Assembly: GCA_009918225.1 (NCBI GenBank)
Contig: RGEP01000042.1
Span: 1-10,680, forward strand
Reading direction: 5' to 3'
Length of the DNA stretch: 10,680 nucleotides
DNA from: Betaproteobacteria bacterium
GTDB taxonomy: Bacteria > Pseudomonadota > Gammaproteobacteria > Burkholderiales > Burkholderiaceae_C
In this document: positions 1 through 6,447 of the stretch, one piece after another
Position numbering within the stretch: the first letter of the stretch is position 1
Layout of the letters: the number at the start of each line of letters is the position of its first letter
Position numbers and translations under genes: made by a program
The notes under the pieces: model-generated
Told to the model about the DNA's origin: nothing
Databases searched by the model: none
The model's input: only the letters and a program-made list of their open reading frames with translations

Positions 1-27
1 GGTCTTGGTCATGGCGGGATCGTGCAC
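1..27 (-). CDS. Possible 5' end of a divergent gene (only about 9 codons visible)
   Basis: On the minus strand a GTG at 27-25 opens a frame reading VHDPAMTKT to the window edge, with an in-frame ATG at 12-10. A GGAAG sequence lies 6 bases upstream of the GTG and could serve as a ribosome binding site; it overlaps the right arm of the inverted repeat at 35-56. The position is what one expects for a gene transcribed away from fcs, such as a regulator or another ferulate gene. Nine residues are too few to recognise a family, so no function is proposed. The competing minus-strand ATG at 29-27 hits a stop after six codons. Confidence is low. Confidence 0.25.
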
Positions 28-34
28 ATGATGC

Positions 35-56
35 TTCCATACATTTCTGTATGGAA
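35..56. promoter_or_regulatory. Operator-like perfect inverted repeat (O1)
   Basis: TTCCATACA (35-43) and TGTATGGAA (48-56) are exact reverse complements separated by TTTC. A 22-bp site with 9-bp arms is a typical target for a dimeric repressor. MarR-family repressors commonly control hydroxycinnamate (ferulate/p-coumarate) genes, so that family is the first guess, but no regulator gene is in the window. The core CATACA-N4-TGTATG recurs in degenerate form at 113-128. The hairpin could also form in RNA, but there is no T-run, so it is not a terminator. Confidence 0.6.
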
Positions 57-73
57 ATGCGAGAAAACCCTGA

Positions 74-101
74 TTAACCTACTGAACACCGTACTTAAGA
101 T
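74..101 (+). promoter_or_regulatory. Weak candidate sigma-70-type promoter for fcs
   Basis: TTAACC (74-79, 4 of 6 matches to TTGACA) and TAAGAT (96-101, 4 of 6 matches to TATAAT) are separated by 16 bases in an AT-richer stretch of an otherwise GC-rich sequence. Initiation would fall near 107-109, just upstream of the second operator-like site at 113-128, a sensible place for repression. This is a pattern match by eye only. The same stretch holds the small palindromes CTTAAG (94-99) and GATTC-A-GAATC (99-109). Confidence 0.3.
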
Positions 102-112
102 TCAGAATCAAA

Positions 113-128
113 CATACACAACTGTACG
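113..128. promoter_or_regulatory. Second operator-like site (O2), degenerate copy of O1 core
   Basis: CATACA (113-118), spacer CAAC, TGTACG (123-128). Relative to O1 the left half-site and the 4-base spacer length are identical, and the right half-site differs at one position (TGTACG for TGTATG). The centre lies 75 bp from the centre of O1, about seven helical turns, so both sites would face the same side of the DNA. It sits between the candidate promoter and the fcs ribosome binding site. Confidence 0.45.
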
Positions 129-159
129 GGAGCGGCGGCGGACTTCGGTCTGTGGCCAC

Positions 160-166
160 AGGAGGA
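160..166 (+). promoter_or_regulatory. Strong Shine-Dalgarno deciding the fcs start
   Basis: AGGAGGA, the best ribosome binding site in the window, lies 9-10 bases before GTG at 176. It falls inside the frame if translation began at the upstream GTG (152), which has no comparable site of its own. This favours 176 as the true start. Confidence 0.65.
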
Positions 167-175
167 CGGCTGACC

Positions 176-1978
176 GTGGAACGAGCATTTGACGACCCTC
201 TTGATCTGAGGCCACCGGCCACGCAATGTGAACGCCGTTCCGATGGCAGCTTCATCCTGCGCTCGCCCCATGCGCTGCCGCAGCCGGTGCGTTGCGTGGG
301 GGAGTGGTTGCAAGACTGGGCCCAGCGCACGCCCGACGCGGTGGCCTTTGCCGAGCGGGTATCGCCACAGGCCTGGAACGAGCTGACCTGGGCCCAGACC
401 CGTGAGCGGGTGGGGCGCTTGGCGCAAGCCTTGTTGGACCTGCAGCTTGCGCAAGACGATCCGGTGGTGGTCCTGTCAGACAACTCGCTGCATCACCTGT
501 TGCTGATGTTGGCCTGCCTGCAGGTGGGCCGCGCGGTGTGCACCGTCTCCAGCGCCTACAGCCGCCTCAGCCAAGACCACGCCAAGGTCACCAGCATCCT
601 CAAGACGCTTCGGCCGGGCTTGGTGTACGCCGACAACGCGCAGGTGTACGGGCCGGCCATTCGGGCGGCGCAGGCCGCTGGCTTGAACATGCCGGTGCTG
701 CTCAGCCACGGAGCCGCGGACCTGCCGGGTGCCTTGGTGTTTGACGAGCTGGCCGCCACCGTTGAAACACCGGCGGTGATGCAGGCCTTTGCTCGTATCA
801 CCCCCGACACCGTGGCCAAGTACCTGTTGACCTCGGGCTCCACCGGCATGCCCAAGGTGGTGATCAACACCCACCGCATGCTGTGCGCCAACCAAGAGAT
901 GCTGGCCAGCGCCTGGCTTTTCTTGGAGCATGAAAAGCCAGTGGTCGTGGACTGGTTGCCCTGGAGCCATACCTTTGGCGGCAACCACAACCTGCACATC
1001 GTGATGCGCAACGGCGGTACCTTGGTCATCGATGAAGGCCGCCCTGCGCCGGGTTTGGTCGAGAAGTCTTTGGCCAACCTCGTGAAGTGGAAACCCACCC
1101 TGTACTTCAACGTGCCGCGAGGGCTCGACCTGATCCTGCCGCTTCTGGAGGCCGACCCCGAGGCTGCCCGCGCCTTCTTCAGCCGCCTGCGCATGGTGTT
1201 CTACGCCGGTGCGGGCATGCCGCAGGCCACCTGGGACCGGCTGCAGGCGCTGTCGCGCCGGGTGCGCGGACAAGACTTGTGGTTGACCACCTCGTGGGGT
1301 GCAACGGAAACCGCACCGGCCATCACCCTGGCCCACTTCCGCTTGGAGCGTGCCGGCAACATTGGCATTCCCCTGCCCGGGGTGGACCTCAAGTTCGTGC
1401 CCAATGGCGGCAAGCTGGAAATGCGGGTGCGGGGCATCAATGTGTTTCCGGGCTACCGGCATGCGCCCGAACTCACCGCACAGGCCTTCGATGAGGAAGG
1501 CTACTACTGCATTGGGGATGCCGGACTGCTGGTCGACGACGAGCATCCGGAGAAGGGCATCATCTTCAACGGGCGGGTGGCCGAGGACTTCAAGCTCACC
1601 ACGGGCACTTGGGTGTCGGTGGGAACGCTCAGGCTGAAGTTGGTCTCGGCCCTTGCGCCCTGGGCGCAGGATGCCGTCATCACCGGCCACGACCGTGACG
1701 AAGTCGGGGCCTTGATCTTTCCCAGCGCGGCCGCTGCGGCTTTGCCGCCCACAACGCTGCAAGACCACATCAAGACCGCGCTGAAGGCCCTGAAGGCAGA
1801 GGGCGGCGGCTCGTCTCAGGTGCCCATGCGCGCCCTGGTTCTGGGTGACCCGCCGAGCGCCGATGGTGGTGAGATCACCGACAAGGGCTACATCAACCAA
1901 CGGGCGGTGCTCACCCGCCGAGCCCCCTTGGTGCAGGCCTTGTACGAAGGAGGAGCCGGCGTGATCACCTTGAAGTGA
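176..1978 (+). CDS. fcs: Feruloyl-CoA synthase (AMP-forming)
   Basis: Member of the AMP-forming acyl-CoA synthetase (ANL) superfamily. It would activate ferulate, and probably related hydroxycinnamates, with ATP and CoA to the CoA thioester, the first step of CoA-dependent ferulate catabolism in the cytoplasm. From GTG 176 it has 600 residues, usual for Fcs. Visible motifs are the phosphate-binding loop TSGSTGMPK (219-227), the A5 region TTSWGATET (371-379), the nucleotide-binding Asp in IGDAG (D448), and a C-terminal EITDKGYIN segment whose Lys (about K570) matches the A10 catalytic lysine. The segment GRVAEDFKLTTGTWVSVG is the hallmark that separates feruloyl-CoA synthases from other acyl-CoA synthetases. 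It is followed 102 bases later by a thiolase gene, matching the fcs neighbourhood of Pseudomonas ferulate loci. The upstream GTG at 152 would add 8 residues but lacks a ribosome binding site. The family call is firm; exact substrate preference (ferulate, p-coumarate or caffeate) is inferred. Confidence 0.9.
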   Translation: MERAFDDPLDLRPPATQCERRSDGSFILRSPHALPQPVRCVGEWLQDWAQRTPDAVAFAERVSPQAWNELTWAQTRERVGRLAQALLDLQLAQDDPVVVLSDNSLHHLLLMLACLQVGRAVCTVSSAYSRLSQDHAKVTSILKTLRPGLVYADNAQVYGPAIRAAQAAGLNMPVLLSHGAADLPGALVFDELAATVETPAVMQAFARITPDTVAKYLLTSGSTGMPKVVINTHRMLCANQEMLASAWLFLEHEKPVVVDWLPWSHTFGGNHNLHIVMRNGGTLVIDEGRPAPGLVEKSLANLVKWKPTLYFNVPRGLDLILPLLEADPEAARAFFSRLRMVFYAGAGMPQATWDRLQALSRRVRGQDLWLTTSWGATETAPAITLAHFRLERAGNIGIPLPGVDLKFVPNGGKLEMRVRGINVFPGYRHAPELTAQAFDEEGYYCIGDAGLLVDDEHPEKGIIFNGRVAEDFKLTTGTWVSVGTLRLKLVSALAPWAQDAVITGHDRDEVGALIFPSAAAAALPPTTLQDHIKTALKALKAEGGGSSQVPMRALVLGDPPSADGGEITDKGYINQRAVLTRRAPLVQALYEGGAGVITLK

Positions 1979-2080
1979 CGCGCCCCTTCCTCCACGATCA
2001 ACCCTGCGGCCCGTTCATCGCGAACCGATCCTCCACTGGGCCCATCCCATGAGCCCGTTCAAACCGAAGCCCTGCTGACC

Positions 2081-3340
2081 ATGACCCAAGGCCTCTTTCA
2101 ACGCTTCGAAGGCGTTTACATCCTCGACGGCCTGCGCACGCCCATGGTCGACTACATGGGCGCCTTCGCAGACGCCAACCCCATCGACCTGGGCATCGCC
2201 GCTGCGCGGGCGGTGCTTGAACACGCACAGATGCCGGCCACCCAAGTGGACTCGGTCCTGGCTGGCAATATGGCCCCTGGCGGCTTCGACCAGTTCTATG
2301 TGCCCCGCCATATTGGTTTGTATGCCGGCGTGCCGATTCAGGTGCCCGCGCTGATGGTGCAACGCATCTGCGGCACGGGCTTCGAGTTGTTTCGACAGGC
2401 GGCCGAGCAGATGGTCACCGGCGGGGCCAGCACCGCGCTGCTGGTGGGCACCGAGTCCATGACCCGCAACCCGATTGCGGCCTTTGACCACCGTGGCGGC
2501 TTTCGGCTGGGAGCGCCGGTGGCCTTCAAGGACTACATGTGGGAAGCCTTGAACGATCCGGCGGCCGTGTCGATGATCATGACCGCGGAGAATCTGGCCA
2601 AGCAATACGGCATCACCCGGGCCGAGGTCGATGCCTTTGCGGCTCGCTCCTTCGAGCGCGCCTTGGCCGCACAGGAAAGCGGTTGGTTGGCCGGCGAAAT
2701 CGCACCGGTGGAAGAGGCGGTCTTCGAGTTGGCCGGATACAAGGCCCGTCGCCTGAAGCTGGCGGGCAAGCACAAGCGTGCCGAGCGGGACACCCATCCG
2801 CGCCCCACCACGGTCGACGTGCTCTCGGGCTTGCGCACCGTGTTTCCCGATGGTGTGCAAACCGGCGGCAACAGCTCGGCCCTGACCGATGCGGCTGCTG
2901 CGGCTGTGGTGGCGCGTGCCGATGCGGCGCAGGCGTGGCAGCAGCGCACCGGTCGTTCGCCCCTGGGGCGCGTGGCGGCTGCGGCGGTGGTGGGGGTGCC
3001 ACCTGAGGTGATGGGCATCGGCCCAGCGCCTGCCATTGACCGGCTGCTCAAGGGCGTTGGATTGGCGATGGACGATGTGGCCCGCTTTGAGATCAATGAA
3101 GCCCAAGGGGCCCAAACCCTGGCGGTGTCGCGTGCGCTGAACCTGCCGCTGGACCGGCTGAATGTGCACGGCGGGGCGATAGCGCTGGGCCATCCCTTGG
3201 CCGCCACGGGCGTGCGGCTCACGGTCACCGTGGCCCGGCAACTGCAGGCCATCGGTGCCCGCTGGGGCGTGGCCTCGGCCTGCATCGGCGGCGGTCAAGG
3301 CATTGCGTTGCTGATTGAGAACCCGGGTGCCTCCACTTGA
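2081..3340 (+). CDS. Thiolase / acetyl-CoA acetyltransferase family protein
   Basis: A 419-residue thiolase of normal length. It would cleave a 3-ketoacyl-CoA with CoA, releasing acetyl-CoA, or run the reverse condensation. The nucleophilic Cys is C97 in RICGTGFELF, the catalytic His is H371 in GHPLAATG, and the second active-site Cys is C401 in ACIGGGQG. Two motifs depart from the common form: NEAQG (339-343) where most thiolases have NEAFA, and HPLAATG where HPxG is usual. Lying just after fcs, it is positionally equivalent to aat of Pseudomonas ferulate clusters, so a role in hydroxycinnamoyl side-chain shortening is plausible but inferred. No good ribosome binding site precedes ATG 2081. 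A nine-codon reading frame (2049-2078) ends 2 bases before it. The 102-base gap from fcs holds no convincing terminator, so cotranscription is likely. Confidence 0.88.
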   Translation: MTQGLFQRFEGVYILDGLRTPMVDYMGAFADANPIDLGIAAARAVLEHAQMPATQVDSVLAGNMAPGGFDQFYVPRHIGLYAGVPIQVPALMVQRICGTGFELFRQAAEQMVTGGASTALLVGTESMTRNPIAAFDHRGGFRLGAPVAFKDYMWEALNDPAAVSMIMTAENLAKQYGITRAEVDAFAARSFERALAAQESGWLAGEIAPVEEAVFELAGYKARRLKLAGKHKRAERDTHPRPTTVDVLSGLRTVFPDGVQTGGNSSALTDAAAAAVVARADAAQAWQQRTGRSPLGRVAAAAVVGVPPEVMGIGPAPAIDRLLKGVGLAMDDVARFEINEAQGAQTLAVSRALNLPLDRLNVHGGAIALGHPLAATGVRLTVTVARQLQAIGARWGVASACIGGGQGIALLIENPGAST

Positions 3341-3376
3341 GCCTTCACCCTCGCCCCGTAGCGATTGACTTGTTCT

Positions 3377-3397
3377 GGCGAACTCCGGTCGTTCGCC
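3377..3397 (+). promoter_or_regulatory. Intergenic stem-loop 1 (thiolase / binding-protein gap)
   Basis: GGCGAAC (3377-3383) and GTTCGCC (3391-3397) form a perfect 7-bp stem with a 7-base loop. No T-run follows, so it is not a classical intrinsic terminator. Together with the next stem-loop it may protect RNA ends or tune expression of the downstream binding-protein gene. That role is an inference. Confidence 0.4.
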
Positions 3398-3406
3398 TTC
3401 ATCACC

Positions 3407-3425
3407 TGCGCCGCCAAATGGCGCA
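3407..3425 (+). promoter_or_regulatory. Intergenic stem-loop 2 (thiolase / binding-protein gap)
   Basis: TGCGCC (3407-3412) and GGCGCA (3420-3425) are perfect reverse complements around a 7-base loop, the same loop length as the preceding hairpin 9 bases upstream. An alternative inner pairing CGCC-AAAT-GGCG (3412-3423) is also possible. No T-run follows. It lies 45 bases before the binding-protein start codon. Confidence 0.35.
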
Positions 3426-3470
3426 CACGCTGGACCGGCAGCGTTGTTCAAACCACATGAGGAGACCAAG

Positions 3471-4613
3471 ATGAAGCAATTGCTCAAGAAGACGCTGGTG
3501 GCCGCTTCGCTGTTGGCAGCCGGTCTGGGATCGGCCTGGGCCGATATCACCGTGGGCGTGGTCGTGCCCATGACCGGGCCGGCCTCGGGCCTGGGCATTC
3601 CGATGAGCAACGGGGTGAAGATGTGGCCGGCTTCAGTGGCCGGCGAGAAGCTCAATGTGATCATCCTGGACGATGCCACCGACCCCACCAAGGGCACGCA
3701 GAATGCGCGCCGCTTTGTCACCGAGAACAAGGTTGATGTGTTGGTGGGCTCCGGCGCCACCCCGGTGGGCATTGCGGTAGCGGCGGTGGCCTTGGAGAGC
3801 AAGACCCCGCAATTGGCGCTCTCGCCCATCGGCTTGCCGCCCGGCCAAGACGCCTGGAGCTTTCGCATGCCGCAGAGCAACGGCGTCATGGCCAACGCCA
3901 TGGTCAACCACATGGTCAAGAACGGCGTGAAGTCTGTGGGCTTCATCGGCTACACCGACGCCTACGGCGAGCAGTGGCTGCAAGCCCTGCTTCCGCTGTT
4001 GGAGAAGGCCGGCATTCGCCTGCTGGCCACCGAGCGCTTCGCACGCGCGGACACCAGCGTGACCGCACAAGCCTTGAAGATCGCCTCGGCCAACCCCGAT
4101 GCGGTGATCGTGGTGGCTTCGGGTTCCGGAGCTGCCATGCCGCAACTCGGCGTGATCGAGCGCGGCTACAAAGGAAAGTTCTACCAAACCCATGCCGCGG
4201 CCACGCGCGACCTGATGCGCGTCGGTGGCAAGGCTGTGGAGGGCACCTTCGTCACCGCTGGCCCGGTGGTGGTGGCCGAGCAATTGCCCGACAGCCATCC
4301 CAGCAAGGCCCTGGGCGTGCGCTTCAATGCCGAGTACGAAAAGATCCACGGCGCGGGCACCCGCAACCAGTTTGCAGCCCACTCCTTTGACGCTTTCCTG
4401 CTGCTCGAGCGGGTGGTGCCCCTGGCCCTGAAGAAGGCCAAGCCCGGCACACCGGAGTTCCGCGCCGCGCTCAAGGAGGCCCTGGAGAGCACGCCCGCCC
4501 TGGCCGTTTCGCACGGGGTGCTGGACTTCACACCCGATGACCACTGGGGCTATCGCCCGGACACCGGCGTGATCATGAAGGTGGTCAACGGCGACTGGAA
4601 GCTGGAGAACTGA
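3471..4613 (+). CDS. Periplasmic type I substrate-binding protein of an ABC transporter (Liv/branched-chain-type)
   Basis: A 380-residue secreted binding protein of the Leu/Ile/Val-binding (Peripla_BP_6-like) type. The start at ATG 3471 is well supported: TGAGGAG at 3458-3464 sits 6 bases upstream. The N-terminus is a clear Sec signal peptide with basic KK residues, a hydrophobic Leu/Ala run and a likely cleavage after AWA (residue 24), leaving a mature protein starting DITVGVVVPMTGP, the usual first strand of this family. Further family traits are a DDATDP segment, VGSGATPVGIA, and FIGYTDAYGEQW near the domain hinge. Relatives bind amino acids, amides or aromatic acids. Location between the thiolase and acyl-CoA dehydrogenase genes suggests an aromatic or acyl acid taken up for this pathway. 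No permease or ATPase gene is adjacent, so it must work with components encoded elsewhere or act as a sensor protein. The ligand cannot be read from sequence. Confidence 0.88.
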   Translation: MKQLLKKTLVAASLLAAGLGSAWADITVGVVVPMTGPASGLGIPMSNGVKMWPASVAGEKLNVIILDDATDPTKGTQNARRFVTENKVDVLVGSGATPVGIAVAAVALESKTPQLALSPIGLPPGQDAWSFRMPQSNGVMANAMVNHMVKNGVKSVGFIGYTDAYGEQWLQALLPLLEKAGIRLLATERFARADTSVTAQALKIASANPDAVIVVASGSGAAMPQLGVIERGYKGKFYQTHAAATRDLMRVGGKAVEGTFVTAGPVVVAEQLPDSHPSKALGVRFNAEYEKIHGAGTRNQFAAHSFDAFLLLERVVPLALKKAKPGTPEFRAALKEALESTPALAVSHGVLDFTPDDHWGYRPDTGVIMKVVNGDWKLEN

Positions 4614-4618
4614 AGCAC

Positions 4619-6349
4619 ATGCCGTACGGCTACCGGGCACCCGTCGAACACATGCGCTTCGTGATGGAGCGCGTGTTGAACGCGCCGCAATCCTGGCGCG
4701 GGTGCCCGGGCTTTGCTGATTTGGATGGCCAAACGGCTGAAGCGGTGCTCGATGAAGCCGCCCGCTTTGCGGCTGAGGTGCTGCTGCCGTTGAACACCAG
4801 CGGTGACCAACAGGGCTGCACCCGCCTGGCCGACGGCACGGTTCGCACGCCCGACGGATTTCGCGCCGCCTACGGCGCTTATGTCGAAGGGGGTTGGGCC
4901 GCCTTGCCCTGTGACCCCGCCTGGGAGGGGCAGGGCCTGCCCCTGCTGCTGGATGCGGCCATGCGCGAGATGCTCGACGCGTGCAACCACGGCTGGAACA
5001 TGTATCCCGACCTGCTGCATGGAGCCTACGAGACGCTCAAGGCCCATGGCAGCGAAGCCTTAAAGCAGCGCTACCTGGCGGACCTGGCCACGGGCCGAAC
5101 GCTGGCCGCCATGGCCCTGACCGAGCCGGGCGCGGGCAGCGACCTTGGGGTGCTGCGCAGCAGCGCGCAGCCGCAGCCCGATGGCACCTGGCGGGTGCAG
5201 GGCGACAAGGTCTTCATCAGCGGCGCGGAACACGACCTCACCGACCAAATCGTGCACCTGGTGCTGGCCCGCACACCGGATGCCCCAGCGGGCACGCGAG
5301 GGCTGAGCCTGTTTCTGGTACCCAAGCACTTGCCACAGGGCGCTCGCAACGCCTGGGTGTGCACGGGCCTGGAGCACAAGATGGGCATCCACGGCAGCGC
5401 CACCTGTTCCATCCGCTATGAAGGCGCCACGGGCTGGTTGATCGGAGACCTGCACCGCGGCTTGGCTGCGATGTTCCTGATGATGAACAGCGCGCGCTTG
5501 CATGTGGGTCTGCAGGGCCTGGGCCATTTGGAGATGGCCACGCAGAACGCGAGGCGGCATGCGCAGGACCGTGTGCAGGGGGGCGGGCCCATTGCCCAGC
5601 ATCCGGCCATGCGCCACACCCTGTTGCGCCTGCAGGCCCGCACCGAGGCCCTGCGCTGCATGGCCTACCGTGCGGCCTTGGCGCTGGACGAAGCCGCCCA
5701 TCACGAAAGCCCCGAGCGCCGGGCGCAGCAGTCGGCGCTGGCCGCGCTGCTGACCCCCATCGTCAAGGCCTATGGCACCCAGCTGGGTTTTGAAGGGGCC
5801 CATCAAGCCCTGCAGGTGTTTGGCGGCTATGGCTATGTGCGCGAAACCGGTGTTGAACAAACGCTGCGAGACGCGCGCATTGCCCTGATCTATGAAGGCA
5901 CCAATGAAATCCAGGCCATCGACTTGGTGCAGCGCAAGCTCTTGAGCGATGAGGGGCGAGCGCTCGGGATCCTGATGGCTGAACTTGAAACCGAAGCAGC
6001 CGCTGCGCTGGCAGCCGGACTGCCCGAGGCGGCCCAGGCCTTGCGCGAACAGATCGCCCATGCCCGTCGTGGCCTGGCCGATTTGCAAGCCGCAGCGGCC
6101 CAGGGCCGCGAGACGGTGTTGGTCCTGTGCGACGACGCCCTGGCGGCCTATGCGCACCTGTGCTTGGCCTGGGCCTGGACGGCCAGTTCCCGCGCTTGCA
6201 TGCAGGTATTGGCCGAACGCCCGGACGATGATGAGGCGGCCCAGCGGCTGGAGCGCATGCGCTACGGCTTGCAGTGGCTGCTGCCCCAAGCCCAGGTGCA
6301 TTGGCAGGCCCTGGGCGTTCAGCGGGTCTTGCCAGCGGTCTGCGCCTGA
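4619..6349 (+). CDS. Acyl-CoA dehydrogenase with C-terminal extension domain
   Basis: A 576-residue FAD-dependent acyl-CoA dehydrogenase, longer than the roughly 380-400 residues of classical enzymes. The N-terminus (YRAPVEHMRFVMERV) and the extra C-terminal helical part after about residue 460 match the long subfamily with an acyl-CoA dehydrogenase C-terminal domain. Visible motifs are ALTEPGAGSD (166-175) for FAD/substrate binding, a GDKVFISG strand, an MNSARLHVG helix, QVFGGYGYVRE, and the catalytic base E426 in YEGTNEIQ. It would oxidise an acyl-CoA to the 2-enoyl-CoA and pass electrons to an electron-transfer flavoprotein. It starts 5 bases after the binding-protein stop, with GGAGA (4604-4608) as a weak ribosome binding site, so the two genes are clearly one operon. 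It occupies the place of acd beside Pseudomonas fcs. Substrate is unknown: possibly a dihydro-hydroxycinnamoyl-CoA or another medium or aromatic acyl-CoA. Confidence 0.88.
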   Translation: MPYGYRAPVEHMRFVMERVLNAPQSWRGCPGFADLDGQTAEAVLDEAARFAAEVLLPLNTSGDQQGCTRLADGTVRTPDGFRAAYGAYVEGGWAALPCDPAWEGQGLPLLLDAAMREMLDACNHGWNMYPDLLHGAYETLKAHGSEALKQRYLADLATGRTLAAMALTEPGAGSDLGVLRSSAQPQPDGTWRVQGDKVFISGAEHDLTDQIVHLVLARTPDAPAGTRGLSLFLVPKHLPQGARNAWVCTGLEHKMGIHGSATCSIRYEGATGWLIGDLHRGLAAMFLMMNSARLHVGLQGLGHLEMATQNARRHAQDRVQGGGPIAQHPAMRHTLLRLQARTEALRCMAYRAALALDEAAHHESPERRAQQSALAALLTPIVKAYGTQLGFEGAHQALQVFGGYGYVRETGVEQTLRDARIALIYEGTNEIQAIDLVQRKLLSDEGRALGILMAELETEAAAALAAGLPEAAQALREQIAHARRGLADLQAAAAQGRETVLVLCDDALAAYAHLCLAWAWTASSRACMQVLAERPDDDEAAQRLERMRYGLQWLLPQAQVHWQALGVQRVLPAVCA

Positions 6350-6366
6350 TCGGCTCGGCCCGTATG

Positions 6367-6390
6367 GGCCTGGCCAGCGGTCACCAGGCC
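6367..6390 (+). promoter_or_regulatory. Stem-loop downstream of the acyl-CoA dehydrogenase gene
   Basis: GGCCTGG (6367-6373) and CCAGGCC (6384-6390) make a perfect 7-bp GC-rich stem with a 10-base loop, 17 bases after the stop codon. There is no following T-run, so at best it is a weak or factor-assisted terminator or an RNA-stabilising 3' structure marking the end of the catabolic operon. A small palindrome TGGCA-TT-TGCCA follows at 6395-6406. Confidence 0.35.
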
Positions 6391-6447
6391 GGGGTGGCAT
6401 TTGCCAGAATCGGGGCTTGCCCACTCCGGCTTTCGTGCTGGCGCCCC

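Noticed and set aside
476..1900. A 474-codon open frame antisense to fcs, and similar long minus-strand frames at 5060-6424 and 7461-8780
   Set aside because: These mirror the codon periodicity of well-supported plus-strand genes, have no recognisable domain and no ribosome binding sites.
2009..2061. 9-bp direct repeat GCCCGTTCA at 2009-2017 and 2053-2061 in the fcs/thiolase gap
   Set aside because: Short, single pair, no symmetry and no relation to a promoter; likely coincidental.
2049..2078. Nine-codon reading frame (MSPFKPKPC) ending 2 bases before the thiolase start
   Set aside because: It could be a leader peptide coupling translation to the thiolase, but there is no ribosome binding site and no telling composition; chance is sufficient.
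2015..3946. A 643-codon open frame on the minus strand spanning the thiolase gene and the start of the binding-protein gene
   Set aside because: It is antisense to two clearly recognisable proteins, its translation is rich in Arg, His, Gly and Ala with no family motif, and long antisense frames are expected in GC-rich coding DNA.
6331..6382. 10-bp direct repeat GCCAGCGGTC at 6331-6340 and 6373-6382
   Set aside because: One copy is inside the dehydrogenase coding region; a 10-bp repeat in GC-rich sequence is not surprising.
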